From positions 1-64,000 of IMG/VR virus record IMGVR_UViG_3300048583_000100: a DNA stretch of 64,000 nt; one strand, given 5' to 3'. The position numbers and the translations under genes were made by a program. Below the pieces are notes generated by a model. It saw nothing but the letters and a program-made list of their open reading frames with translations, was not told where the DNA came from and ran no database searches. Origin of the DNA: a virus. Positions 1-7,875 of this stretch are shown here, piece after piece; within the stretch, counting starts at the first letter, position 1; the number at the start of each line of letters is the position of its first letter.

Positions 1-95
1 TTACCATCTTCGACAATGATCGACTCGATGCCGCCGATAGCGCAAGTGGAAAGGATGCTGCTGAGATTCGAGATGTCTTCGTTAGTGAGCTTCAT
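1..95 (-). CDS. partial unknown protein, N-terminus only
   Basis: Only the first 31 codons lie in the window and the gene continues beyond base 1. The start ATG overlaps the stop of the preceding 77-aa gene (TAATG), which supports translational coupling in the polymerase operon. The visible residues begin MKLTNEDISNLSSILST. That start loosely resembles T4-type sliding clamps (gp45), which also open with MKL and an amphipathic helix, but 31 residues are too few to call it. Confidence 0.55.
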   Translation of the reverse strand, partial: MKLTNEDISNLSSILSTCAIGGIESIIVEDG

Positions 96-328
96 TAGTT
101 TTGTCCGTTTGAGTTCTTTATGATGTTGATCATGTACGTAGCTTCTTCTTCTGGATGACCGGCCATGACAAGTAGCTGCATCATCTCCATCTCTATGAGT
201 TGACGTTCAGTGAACTCAACCCATTTGGAACCGTCAAACACCGAAATGGTTTTGCTCTTGAGGTCTATCCACGCATTACCAGCTACTGGATTTGGTGGTG
301 GTGATGTCGGGTATGTCAGTCTTTCCAT
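95..328 (-). CDS. small protein with a NPVAGNAW...FDGSKW motif, unknown function
   Basis: This is a 77-residue protein encoded directly downstream of DNA polymerase; its start overlaps the polymerase stop. Residues about 13-38 hold a P-x-A-G-N-A-W-x-D...FDGSKWVEF pattern. I know this pattern as a short repeat-like motif in phage structural proteins, and a related version occurs in the virion protein at 22849-24360. The C-terminal half is Met- and Glu-rich and probably helical. The function is unknown; a small structural or assembly role is only inference. Confidence 0.7.
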   Translation of the reverse strand: MERLTYPTSPPPNPVAGNAWIDLKSKTISVFDGSKWVEFTERQLIEMEMMQLLVMAGHPEEEATYMINIIKNSNGQN

Positions 329-3033
329 CAGAATTCCAAAATGCTGTTAGTGAGTACCGACTGAGGCGAGGGAACATCCTTACCTAGCGCAGAGAAGATA
401 CCCGAAAGCTTGCTGTCGAACATTGAATCTTCGGTCTTCTTGACATCGACTGCAAAGTTCTCTTCGAACCACTTAGGGAAGCGAACCATTTCAGATGGGA
501 AAGCAATGGTCAAGAACTTGAACTGGTTTGGCTTGAGGTGGTAAATGAGAACCTTGTCGCCAGAGCGGATTGTCTTTGCGCCCTTCTCGAAGTGATCGAG
601 CAAGAAGTTGTAGTTGCAGGATGCGCGAGCATGTCCAGGAATGGTGAGCTTGTTACCTGACTCATTGCGTATCGTGCCAGGACGGAGATACTCCGCCGTG
701 TACTTGTCAAGGTTATTTACCTGCTTAGCAACCCCCAAAGAGAAGAGGTTGATCTTCTTCTTCAGGATTTCCCTGCGCTGTTCGTTGACGAACGTAGCAA
801 CAGTATCGTAATCTACGCCATCAAGAATCATGTCGACGGTAGACTTGAGGAACTTCTGAATGATCTTAGGGGTGTCGGCCTTCTTGATTTCCGATCCCTG
901 AGACTTCATCTTGTCGACGGCGAAACCTTCGAGGTCAACGACCTTGATCATGTACTTCTTCTTGGCCTGGAATAGACCGCGTACACCAACAATTTCACGA
1001 CCAGCTTCAATGAAGGTATCGAAGCCAGGCTGGCATAGGAAAGCTTCACGCATGAATTCTGGGAACGATGCGTTCACCGCTTCAGCTGCCTCGTCGGCAA
1101 TTTTGATTGCGCTTTCCTTGTCCGTTGCGCCAATGCACTTGTAGTAGCAGGAGTCAGTGTCGCCGTAGATGATAGCTTCAGATGCGCTCGTGTAGTTGTG
1201 AACTGGCTTGCCCTCTTCATCCGTCGTTGTCGTCTTAACGAGAGGAGTACGAATGCCAGTGAGCTTCTCTGCCATGGACTCGATCATGTGGGTCGTGATG
1301 CCGCGGCCGCTGGCAGTAACGGAAGCACCCATGCGCTCATCACCGAATCGGAATGCGACGTTGAGGAGTGCACCGTAAAGCGAGTTCATGGAGATTTTCT
1401 TGGTGAGCTGCAGAAGATCGTAATGGTCTTCGAGGACCTTGTACTCTGCCTTCTTGACCGGGTCTTTCTCATCCTTACCAAGTTTGGCGTACTTCTTCTT
1501 TTCGCCCTGAAGACGCTTACGCTCTGCATACCAGAAGCCGAGGATGTCAGCAACAACACCACGTGGACCAGACTGGTTGAAGACCGTTCCGTAGGCAGAC
1601 ACTGCCCACTTAGAAGCAAGCAGCAGTTCTTTCCATTCGGCAGCAGTGGTAACTTCCTGACTGCCATTGTCGAACATGAGGACATGTCGATTTTGGTTGC
1701 CTTCACGAATGTCAGCCCATGCTTTCTCACCGTTGGCAAACTGCCCAACGATCATTTCGGGTGACATGTTCAGAGAGCGAATGGTGTTCGGGTACAGGGA
1801 CTTGATGTCCACTGCTGCTACCCAATCATGCATGCCAATCCATGGCGTCATGACGATAGCACCCTCAACCTTATCGTGCTCCTTGATGTTCTTGTCGTGA
1901 ACGATCAGGCCAAGTTTGTTGTGTGCGTGGTTGGTAATACCGGTTTCTACGTACGAAACCGTGCCAAGCACGGCGTCAAACATTACCGTATTTTCATGGG
2001 CCATCTGATTTGCGAGGGCCATGAAGTTGAACTTGTCGTCTAGCTGAACAAGACCGTCGACGTCGCGGAAGTTGTATGCCGTGAACGTGGCGAAGTCATT
2101 GTTGTAGAGTTCTTCCAGAGTACCATCGTACTCAAGCTTACCAACGCCGACCTCTTCCTCGAGGATGTTGCCGAGAGAATAAGACGTGCGACCTTCGAAG
2201 GTGAACTTCTTGAAGAGGCGCATGTAGTCGAGGTGAGTACGACCAGTGAAGCGGTAGACTGGTTCCTCTGTACCGAAGCGTGAGACCATTTCCTTCTTAG
2301 GCAGTCTGACGCCGAGATGATCAAGCTTAGCAAGCATGCGCTCGCCACCAGCAAGTAGCAGGCGTTCGCAGATGTACGGGATGTCGTAAAATTCTGAGTT
2401 CCAGCCAGACAGAATGTCCGCATCGCCAACCCACTTGAGCATCAGAGTTAGTAGCTCTAGCTCGTCAGAGCAGATGGTGATTTCTGGAATGCGCTCTTCG
2501 CGAAGAAGCTTCTCGCTGATGAGCATGTCCATCTTGTCATAGAGGTCCTTCTTGGTGCCCTTCCAACCCTTAGGAGGAATGACCGCAGTGAGATACTTCT
2601 TAGACCAAGATTGGTAGACCGTGACCGCGTTGATCACAGCATAGGGATTTGTAGGACCAGCGAAACCGATTTTGCGCGAGTAGTCAACCTCGATGTCTAG
2701 GAAGGCCGTGTTGACAATCGGAGTCGGACGATCGTAGTAATAGTCCATGAGGACGCGCTTGAGCGGCGGAATATCCGACTCAAACTTTACTGGGAAATGA
2801 CGCTTGGCATACTCAAATGCTTCGCGCGAATCAAATTCTGCACGCACCAAACTATCGCCAAAGATAGAAGTGTAATCACCCTTCTCACCTTCTTCAGCGG
2901 GAACGTAGAAGTAGTACGGAGGATTGTAGCGCTTCCTGAAAAGCGAACCCTGCTTGTCGCGCTCGAGGACAATGATCTTGTCCGCGTCGTAATCAACCCA
3001 CGCTGCTACGTAATTTCTATCTTGATCTGTCAT
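328..3033 (-). CDS. 43: DNA polymerase, family B (T4 gp43 type)
   Basis: This is the replicative DNA polymerase with 3'-5' proofreading. Its 901 residues match the length of T4 gp43 (898). The exonuclease motifs are DIE at 113-115, N212 with YD at 216-217, and Y320...D324. The polymerase motifs are A (DIKSLYP, from D409), B (KISMNSLYG, from K546) and C (YGDTDS, 623-628). All catalytic acidic residues are present, so the enzyme should be active in both synthesis and editing. A GAGGAAA ribosome site precedes the ATG. The gene heads a short operon with two small downstream genes and follows the DsbA-like gene. Confidence 0.98.
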   Translation of the reverse strand: MTDQDRNYVAAWVDYDADKIIVLERDKQGSLFRKRYNPPYYFYVPAEEGEKGDYTSIFGDSLVRAEFDSREAFEYAKRHFPVKFESDIPPLKRVLMDYYYDRPTPIVNTAFLDIEVDYSRKIGFAGPTNPYAVINAVTVYQSWSKKYLTAVIPPKGWKGTKKDLYDKMDMLISEKLLREERIPEITICSDELELLTLMLKWVGDADILSGWNSEFYDIPYICERLLLAGGERMLAKLDHLGVRLPKKEMVSRFGTEEPVYRFTGRTHLDYMRLFKKFTFEGRTSYSLGNILEEEVGVGKLEYDGTLEELYNNDFATFTAYNFRDVDGLVQLDDKFNFMALANQMAHENTVMFDAVLGTVSYVETGITNHAHNKLGLIVHDKNIKEHDKVEGAIVMTPWIGMHDWVAAVDIKSLYPNTIRSLNMSPEMIVGQFANGEKAWADIREGNQNRHVLMFDNGSQEVTTAAEWKELLLASKWAVSAYGTVFNQSGPRGVVADILGFWYAERKRLQGEKKKYAKLGKDEKDPVKKAEYKVLEDHYDLLQLTKKISMNSLYGALLNVAFRFGDERMGASVTASGRGITTHMIESMAEKLTGIRTPLVKTTTTDEEGKPVHNYTSASEAIIYGDTDSCYYKCIGATDKESAIKIADEAAEAVNASFPEFMREAFLCQPGFDTFIEAGREIVGVRGLFQAKKKYMIKVVDLEGFAVDKMKSQGSEIKKADTPKIIQKFLKSTVDMILDGVDYDTVATFVNEQRREILKKKINLFSLGVAKQVNNLDKYTAEYLRPGTIRNESGNKLTIPGHARASCNYNFLLDHFEKGAKTIRSGDKVLIYHLKPNQFKFLTIAFPSEMVRFPKWFEENFAVDVKKTEDSMFDSKLSGIFSALGKDVPSPQSVLTNSILEF

Positions 3034-3053
3034 TCAATTTCCTCGCTAAGCTG

Positions 3054-3078
3054 TGGGGATGGTATTTAACCATCCCCA
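3054..3078 (-). terminator. 9-bp hairpin between dsbA-like gene and DNA polymerase
   Basis: The arms TGGGGATGG and CCATCCCCA pair perfectly around a 7-base AT loop. No T-run follows on the minus strand, so this may be an attenuator or an RNA-processing site rather than a standard terminator. The loop contains TTAAATA, a weak late-promoter resemblance that I do not rely on. Confidence 0.5.
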
Positions 3079-3108
3079 ATTCAGCATAAACCCAGATGGG
3101 AGCGGGGA

Positions 3109-3423
3109 TTACTCGTCCTTGCCAGCCTGCATGAGGGTGTCAAGAGCGCACTCAAGCTGCTCCAGCTCTTCACGCTTCTGTTCGAAGTTGTTGTTGAAGA
3201 ACAGTGAGACTAGGGTGTTGAACATCTTCGGCTGAATGTTGAGCTCTTCAACAGCAGAGTCGCGGAGACCCTTGATTGATTCGTTCTCATCGAGAATCTT
3301 GGTCTTGCAGCGGACCACTTCGTCGATGTAGGTCTGAAGCTTTGCGCGCTTCGCAGTCACACGGAGGATGTCGTTGATGTCGTCAAACGCCTTCGGTGCA
3401 GCCTTAGTCATGCCTTTTGCCAT
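3109..3423 (-). CDS. dsbA: DsbA-like double-stranded DNA-binding protein
   Basis: This 104-residue protein matches the pattern of T4 DsbA, a small dsDNA-binding protein associated with late transcription. Shared features are the stretch KGLRDSAVEEL, then KMFNTLVSLF, then an acidic helix ending in a D-T core (T4: GIRIRAKDELGVDGKMFNRLL...). I placed the start at the ATG with an AGGAG site 7 bases upstream, not at the in-frame codon 24 codons earlier, because that one lacks a ribosome site. An early-type promoter lies about 45 bases upstream. DNA binding is inferred from family resemblance only. Confidence 0.75.
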   Translation of the reverse strand: MAKGMTKAAPKAFDDINDILRVTAKRAKLQTYIDEVVRCKTKILDENESIKGLRDSAVEELNIQPKMFNTLVSLFFNNNFEQKREELEQLECALDTLMQAGKDE

Positions 3424-3471
3424 GGTGAATCTCCTATCTGATGGGTGTATGATGTGATGTACTGAAGTTCT

Positions 3472-3501
3472 ATTGTACATCTTACGGTGACGCAAGTAAA
3501 C
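3472..3501 (-). promoter_or_regulatory. early-type promoter for dsbA-like gene
   Basis: On the minus strand GTTTAC (3501-3496) is followed after 18 bp by TACAAT (3477-3472). The same architecture recurs at about a dozen intergenic sites in this window and resembles the GTTTAC -35 described for T4 early promoters. Confidence 0.75.
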
Positions 3502-3512
3502 GTTGTTCAGCC

Positions 3513-3923
3513 TTAAGCCTGAAACGCTACCTGGATTTCGTGGTCTGAAGTGATCTGACCTAGGACGTGGTACGTTAGCTGCGAGCTCTTGAGCTTTTCT
3601 GAATCAGCCACGTAGGCTCTTACGAGAGTGAATTTGTCCCAGGACGCCAAGTCGGCATGCTTCTTTCCTGAGTCATCCATCATTGGATTTGGCTTGCTCA
3701 CAATGACGTGACTCTTCTTTGCAGCCTTTGCTTCTGCGCGGGACAGGTAGGTCATGACTCCATTCAATCCTTCCTGGCACTCGGCGTAGGTATTGAAAGG
3801 CTTGGAGTAAATCACCATCTCCTCCAAGCGATCAAAAGTTTCGCCAAGTTTGGAGGACTTTAAGAAGCAGGCGCCCGTACCGATCCTTACTTCGTACTTG
3901 AATTTTACTAGCGAGTGTTCCAT
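3513..3923 (-). CDS. unknown protein, possibly paralogous to its upstream neighbour
   Basis: This 136-residue protein is not recognised. Its segment around residues 36-62 (YSKPFNTYAECQEGLNGVMTYL) parallels YPTDFEAHAGLAVVMDYF in the next gene upstream. This hints at a shared small fold in which a strand pair is followed by a helix, as in DUF1508/YegP-like domains, but that is inference. The start overlaps the previous stop as TAATG, so it is translationally coupled. Confidence 0.7.
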   Translation of the reverse strand: MEHSLVKFKYEVRIGTGACFLKSSKLGETFDRLEEMVIYSKPFNTYAECQEGLNGVMTYLSRAEAKAAKKSHVIVSKPNPMMDDSGKKHADLASWDKFTLVRAYVADSEKLKSSQLTYHVLGQITSDHEIQVAFQA

Positions 3924-4459
3924 TAGTGCACTCTCGATGTCTTGTTCTCGCGATGATCAGCGAACATGTTCTTTCCGGCCGCATCCTCTATGCCCTTCTC
4001 TCGAACATAGAACGTAGGGTCAACGACTACACGACCGACGGTCTTAGCTTCACCCTTGGAAACAGTCCAACGGAAGGTAACGAAGTCGCCCGTCATGTCA
4101 AAGAACTGCGTTATGGCGGTTGGAAGCTGACCTTTTGCTTTATGTACTTCCTGGTTCTCTTCAATGAATTCGTCGATCGCAGCTTTTTCTTGTAGCTGCT
4201 CTTCCGTCAATTTGATCGGAGGTAGAGAAGGATAGAAGTCTGGATTGAAGTCACGTAGCTCTTCAGGCGAATCGCCCAACACGTCCTTGAAGTAGTCCAT
4301 TACGACAGCGAGCCCAGCGTGGGCTTCAAAATCAGTTGGATACGTTTCGGATGCTAGGACGATCTTTGAAATCCCGTTATCACCGGGGATTAGCGCCTTT
4401 ATGCTTTCGCCTTCAACCTCAACCAGATACATGCTTGGAAGAAGTTTATCTCGAATCAT
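3923..4459 (-). CDS. unknown protein
   Basis: This 178-residue protein has no recognised function. The N-terminal 65 residues resemble the neighbouring 136-aa protein. A middle region is Glu- and Lys-rich, and the C-terminal part contains FVTFRWTVSKGEAKTVGRVVVDP, which looks like a beta-hairpin domain. It overlaps the upstream virion-like gene by ATGA and the downstream gene by TAATG, so three genes form one translational unit. Confidence 0.75.
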   Translation of the reverse strand: MIRDKLLPSMYLVEVEGESIKALIPGDNGISKIVLASETYPTDFEAHAGLAVVMDYFKDVLGDSPEELRDFNPDFYPSLPPIKLTEEQLQEKAAIDEFIEENQEVHKAKGQLPTAITQFFDMTGDFVTFRWTVSKGEAKTVGRVVVDPTFYVREKGIEDAAGKNMFADHRENKTSRVH

Positions 4460-5607
4460 ACTGGTCCTATGATCTTATTTGCTTTGGGTTTGGTTTCAAG
4501 AGCTTCGCTTGCCGCACGATCGTTAGACGGGAAAGTGTCAACGACAATGTAGGAATTATCTGGAGCCGGTGACCCACCGCCAATCAACTGGAACGGTGGG
4601 CTGACATCTCCAATTGCGTCAGCGACTGCGTAGAGTTCGGTAAACGTTGTGGAAATTGAGCGCATCAAGAAACCATCAGCGAGTGGAGCGGCGTCAACGT
4701 ACAAGTTGAGGTACCTATCAGTGTTGTCATGTGGCGAGGATGACAAGAAGAATCGAACATCTTGGAAGCTATGAACTGTGGGAACAATTACGGCTGCAGT
4801 CTGAACGTTGATGATGCTGTCGAGCTGATACTGCGCTTCAGACGAGATGCTTCCCGTTGTGTTCGCTGTGAATAGCCACCATCTGCGGTCTGCAATGCCA
4901 GTGGTCTTGTCGTATTCCTGCAGCCAGCGAATGTTACCCCATGCACCACCGGAAATGGTAGATGTTGCGGCAGCATTCTTCGTTAGCGTGATGTCGACCA
5001 GAGTCGTAGGAGCAGAACCAAACACAGACACGGCGGTACGCACGCCAATTGCTAGAGGCGTGGTGAACGTGATGATGTTAGGAGTGGCGACATAGTCGAC
5101 ATCCTGGTTCTTGATGATGCCGTCTACGATTACCTGCACACGCCCAGCATCAATTGCCGTTTGATCGAAGCGAAGGTTCTTACCGTTGGAATCACGACCA
5201 GAGATTACGTTGTCTTGAATCTGCTGGACAAAAACGTACTCAGTAAATGGCACGTCGGCAGTCAAGCGCTGCTTCATCTGAAGACGGATGTCTTGAATGC
5301 CCGCAGCTTCGATGTCGCTGATGAGCAAGCCGAGAGTGATTGCGCCGCTCTCAGAGTTTGAGAGCTGCTCAAACTGCTGTGCTTGAGGCGCAGGCGCGAA
5401 GGACAATTTCTGTCCTCGCGCGTACCAATCGGTTAGTCCAGCTACAGGAGCGGTTGCTGTTGGAAGTAGGGCTTCACCGATTTTGTAAAGGGTACCGCTA
5501 CACCCCTTAGTGATGATGCATTGCGCTGGTAGAGCGCGCAGATTATCCTGCGCGATGTCTTTATTCCGGCGGCAGATCGAGCACTGGTACGTTACGTACG
5601 TCGTCAT
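4456..5607 (-). CDS. probable virion protein with N-terminal zinc ribbon
   Basis: The 383-residue protein starts with a zinc-ribbon-like segment (C9-x2-C12 and C30-x5-C36). A long Thr-, Ser-, Ala- and Gly-rich beta-type body follows, with repeated hydrophobic strands and few charged clusters, typical of phage structural proteins. A late-promoter sequence (CATAAATA, 5761-5768) lies inside the upstream gene 153 bases before the start. I do not recognise a specific family; a baseplate, neck or decoration role is possible. The zinc ribbon on a virion-like body is unusual. Confidence 0.7.
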   Translation of the reverse strand: MTTYVTYQCSICRRNKDIAQDNLRALPAQCIITKGCSGTLYKIGEALLPTATAPVAGLTDWYARGQKLSFAPAPQAQQFEQLSNSESGAITLGLLISDIEAAGIQDIRLQMKQRLTADVPFTEYVFVQQIQDNVISGRDSNGKNLRFDQTAIDAGRVQVIVDGIIKNQDVDYVATPNIITFTTPLAIGVRTAVSVFGSAPTTLVDITLTKNAAATSTISGGAWGNIRWLQEYDKTTGIADRRWWLFTANTTGSISSEAQYQLDSIINVQTAAVIVPTVHSFQDVRFFLSSSPHDNTDRYLNLYVDAAPLADGFLMRSISTTFTELYAVADAIGDVSPPFQLIGGGSPAPDNSYIVVDTFPSNDRAASEALETKPKANKIIGPV

Positions 5608-5860
5608 TTTGGGTCTTCTTCTTCACTCTGTAATTGCGCAGGACGAGTCCGACGTCAGTACACTGGTAGGCTTCACCATTCTGGTAGTTCGCAACAGACA
5701 CGCACTGCCCATCAGAATTGAAGTCGACTTCAGGGAGCTGAAGGTACTCGTTAATCCTGATATTTATGATGACGATGGCGGCTGCAACAACACCTGTCAG
5801 GACTGCCATGGTGAGCAGCTGGAAGGTGGTGACCTGAAAATACTTCTTGGTGAAAGTCAT
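5561..5860 (-). CDS. small single-pass membrane protein
   Basis: This 99-residue protein has one membrane segment at about residues 12-33 (QLLTMAVLTGVVAAAIVII), followed by a soluble domain with two cysteines (QCVSV and QCTDV) that could form a disulfide outside the cytoplasm. The start was chosen at the ATG preceded by AGAGGA. Its 3' end overlaps the next gene by 47 bases. The function is unknown; a lysis-accessory (spanin or antiholin type) or envelope role is possible but unproven. Confidence 0.75.
   Translation of the reverse strand: MTFTKKYFQVTTFQLLTMAVLTGVVAAAIVIINIRINEYLQLPEVDFNSDGQCVSVANYQNGEAYQCTDVGLVLRNYRVKKKTQNDDVRNVPVLDLPPE
5761..5768 (-). promoter_or_regulatory. possible late promoter (CATAAATA) for the virion-like gene
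   Basis: This is a minus-strand match to the T4-type late -10 element with one variant base. It lies inside the membrane-protein gene, 153 bp upstream of the virion-like gene at 4456-5607, a longer distance than at the other late promoters. Confidence 0.4.
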
Positions 5861-5864
5861 CGTG

Positions 5865-6056
5865 TTAGTCCTCTTTGGTTTGTACAACGAACAGCATTGA
5901 AGGGTCAACCCACTTCTTCCAATCGAAAGAGGGGTCAACGGGTTCGATTTCAACGAGTGTCAGCTTTCTGGTGTTGTTTGGGGTTGTGCGGATTTCGCGG
6001 ATGGCCTCGCGACCAGTCCGCTTCACCTCAGTCCCGTCGTAAACGTAGCTGGTCAT
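5865..6056 (-). CDS. small unknown protein
   Basis: This 63-residue protein (MTSYVYDGTEVKRTGREAIR) has no recognised domain. It sits between the exonuclease gene and the membrane-protein gene on the same strand and overlaps the exonuclease stop by one base. The length and dense packing support it as a real gene. Confidence 0.65.
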   Translation of the reverse strand: MTSYVYDGTEVKRTGREAIREIRTTPNNTRKLTLVEIEPVDPSFDWKKWVDPSMLFVVQTKED

Positions 6057-6697
6057 CAGGCCGTCAAGCCAAGCTGCACGAGACCCTGAACGACCTGGCA
6101 GGTCTGGAGCGTCTGCTCAGCATCCTGGAGAGCATTGTGATCGCCTCGCTGCTCGAAGCCGATTTTGTCGAAGAGCAGATCGGACTTGTAGAGACCGAAG
6201 GTGATGAAGCCGAGTGCAGACGTGTCAAGCACGACGTGATGCAGCTGAATCTGCGTGAACTCTGGGTGCTTCTTCTCGACGCTGAATTCGAATTCGACGG
6301 AGGCGAGCAGCTGATCCGTGAAGCGAATGTCGAACCCTGGATTGTGACCGAGGAACATGACCTTCGACTCTGGGCCGAAGTACTTGAGGATGAGCTCGAG
6401 CAGATCGGTCGCAGCTTCTTCCTGCGTTACACCGTGCTCTTCGAGATGCTCGATGGTGAGACCGTGAACCTTCTGCGCACCCTCAGTCCATTCCCACTTG
6501 TCAGGGTTGAACTTGACTTCGCGATAAAGCTTCTCGACGGGCTCGAAGGTTGCGGTGTCGAAGACGATTGCACCGAAGGCAATGCCCTGGTACTTGATGG
6601 AGCTGTCTCCACCCCAAGTCGCACCACTAGTTTCCCAGTCGATGCAAAGACCGTATTTCTGCGGTGGCTGATAGGGCTTCTTTTTGTTGTCGCTCAT
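6056..6697 (-). CDS. DEDDh 3'-5' exonuclease (DnaQ/RNase T-like)
   Basis: The 213-residue protein carries the three exonuclease motifs in order: CIDWETSG (D20, E22), HNPGFDIRF in the middle, and H-x4-D in the C-terminal part (HNALQDAE). The family hydrolyses DNA or RNA from the 3' end using two metal ions. T4 DexA and host proofreading subunits are relatives by mechanism. I put the start at MSDNKKK because it has AGGAAAA upstream and overlaps the preceding stop by ATGA; longer in-frame starts would run far into the kinase gene. The substrate could be RNA or ssDNA. Confidence 0.85.
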   Translation of the reverse strand: MSDNKKKPYQPPQKYGLCIDWETSGATWGGDSSIKYQGIAFGAIVFDTATFEPVEKLYREVKFNPDKWEWTEGAQKVHGLTIEHLEEHGVTQEEAATDLLELILKYFGPESKVMFLGHNPGFDIRFTDQLLASVEFEFSVEKKHPEFTQIQLHHVVLDTSALGFITFGLYKSDLLFDKIGFEQRGDHNALQDAEQTLQTCQVVQGLVQLGLTA

Positions 6698-7305
6698 GAG
6701 TTTTCCTTTTTGACAGGTGATTCTATCGGAGTCATAAAATTGATGGCTGCTTCGATTCGCTCGTCGGCATCTGTGCTCCAAAATGTGTACCTCGGGATTT
6801 TCTCTGACACGAGAAAATCCTCGATACCATATTCGACGTAGTCTCGACTTTCTCTATCGGCTCGGTTTGGCTCGGCGACAAATGGCACGTTGGGATGCTG
6901 TCTAACAAATAGCACGATATCGTATCGCTCTGCCCACAGTTTGCACTTGGCGTAATACTCGCGGGTACGTTCGTCGGTGAGCCAGTTTACGCCAAGGCGC
7001 TCGCACCACATGCGAGTATATGCCCATAGGTCTGCGGGCGAACGCTCGACCATCGTCAGGCGTTTTTCAAACTCGATGAGGTAGTCGCGGTTGTTGAGGG
7101 CTGCCAGAATAGTGTTCTGAAGAGCCCACATGTTCTCGACTGAGTCTTGTGCTCGAGCAAGCGTATCCCAACCGAGGGCGGCTTGAGCTTGACGGGAAAG
7201 CTGTGTACGATCAACGTTAAAGCCGGCAGCTTCGACGCCGTTTAGAATGGTGCTCTTTCCGGTACCATGAGTACCGGAAAGGCCGATGATGAACTTAGTT
7301 GTCAT
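6694..7305 (-). CDS. P-loop kinase / AAA-type NTPase, NadR-like
   Basis: The 203-residue protein has a P-loop GTHGTGKS at residues 11-18 and an overall small-kinase fold pattern, with DIVLFVRQHP followed by a lid-like RADRESRDYVEYG. The layout resembles the NadR nucleoside-kinase domain and phage deoxynucleoside kinases. The phosphate acceptor cannot be read from sequence. It ends at an ATGA overlap with the exonuclease gene, suggesting joint expression in nucleotide metabolism. Confidence 0.75.
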   Translation of the reverse strand: MTTKFIIGLSGTHGTGKSTILNGVEAAGFNVDRTQLSRQAQAALGWDTLARAQDSVENMWALQNTILAALNNRDYLIEFEKRLTMVERSPADLWAYTRMWCERLGVNWLTDERTREYYAKCKLWAERYDIVLFVRQHPNVPFVAEPNRADRESRDYVEYGIEDFLVSEKIPRYTFWSTDADERIEAAINFMTPIESPVKKENS

Positions 7306-7308
7306 GGA

Positions 7309-7806
7309 TTACGAAGCCAGCCTGCAAGCCTTGAGCAGCTTGATGAGCTCGTAGTCACGATGACCAGGAGTGTAGTGGAACGTCACGCCATTTTCGTGGG
7401 TGAACGTGTAGATGTCAGCGTCTGCCTTGCGAGACATTTCGCGGTCGTACTGGGCATTGAAGACGAAGTCAGGCAGAACAACACCAACACACGTCTGCAG
7501 ACCACCGAGAGCATCTTCGCTTTCGAAGAAGCGAGCAAACGGCCAATGACCATTGCGCTCCAACAGAGCAGTAGCATCCATGATGCCACGATGATTGCCA
7601 CCGTTCAGGCTGATGTAGGTCTTGTGCTTCTCGGCCCACTCGCGAACCAGCTTGGTCTGGGCGTCCGTGTAGAAGTCGGTCTGCAGCAAACGCGCAGTCA
7701 GATCGATTGACGCATGACCGGTCTGGATGCCCTGCTGAATCGAGCTCAGGTAGAAGTTGATGAAGCAGTAGAAGCGCAGCTCAGGGATACGGCCGAAGTC
7801 GGTCAT
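7309..7806 (-). CDS. conserved-looking unknown protein
   Basis: I start this 165-residue protein at MTDFGRIPEL rather than ten codons upstream. The upstream ATG overlaps the TATAAT box of an early-type promoter, so a transcript from that promoter would not contain it. The protein has TDAQTKLVREWAEKHKTYI and NGGNHRGIMD motifs, giving a weak resemblance to the PTH2-type peptidyl-tRNA hydrolase fold that I would not rely on. It lies three bases before the kinase gene. Confidence 0.75.
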   Translation of the reverse strand: MTDFGRIPELRFYCFINFYLSSIQQGIQTGHASIDLTARLLQTDFYTDAQTKLVREWAEKHKTYISLNGGNHRGIMDATALLERNGHWPFARFFESEDALGGLQTCVGVVLPDFVFNAQYDREMSRKADADIYTFTHENGVTFHYTPGHRDYELIKLLKACRLAS

Positions 7807-7834
7807 AGAAGGGTCCAATGTCAATTCAGAGTTC

Positions 7835-7864
7835 ATTATAGCACATGACCTGTCAAAAGTAAAC
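7835..7864 (-). promoter_or_regulatory. early-type promoter
   Basis: GTTTAC (7864-7859) and a perfect TATAAT (7840-7835) are 18 bp apart on the minus strand. The TATAAT box overlaps an in-frame ATG, which decides the start of the downstream gene in favour of the next ATG. Confidence 0.8.
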
Positions 7865-7875
7865 TGAAGGTCTAA

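Noticed and set aside
5510-6841. Plus-strand 443-codon open frame
   Set aside because: It covers the exonuclease and two small genes in antisense, has no promoter or ribosome site, and its residues show no domain.
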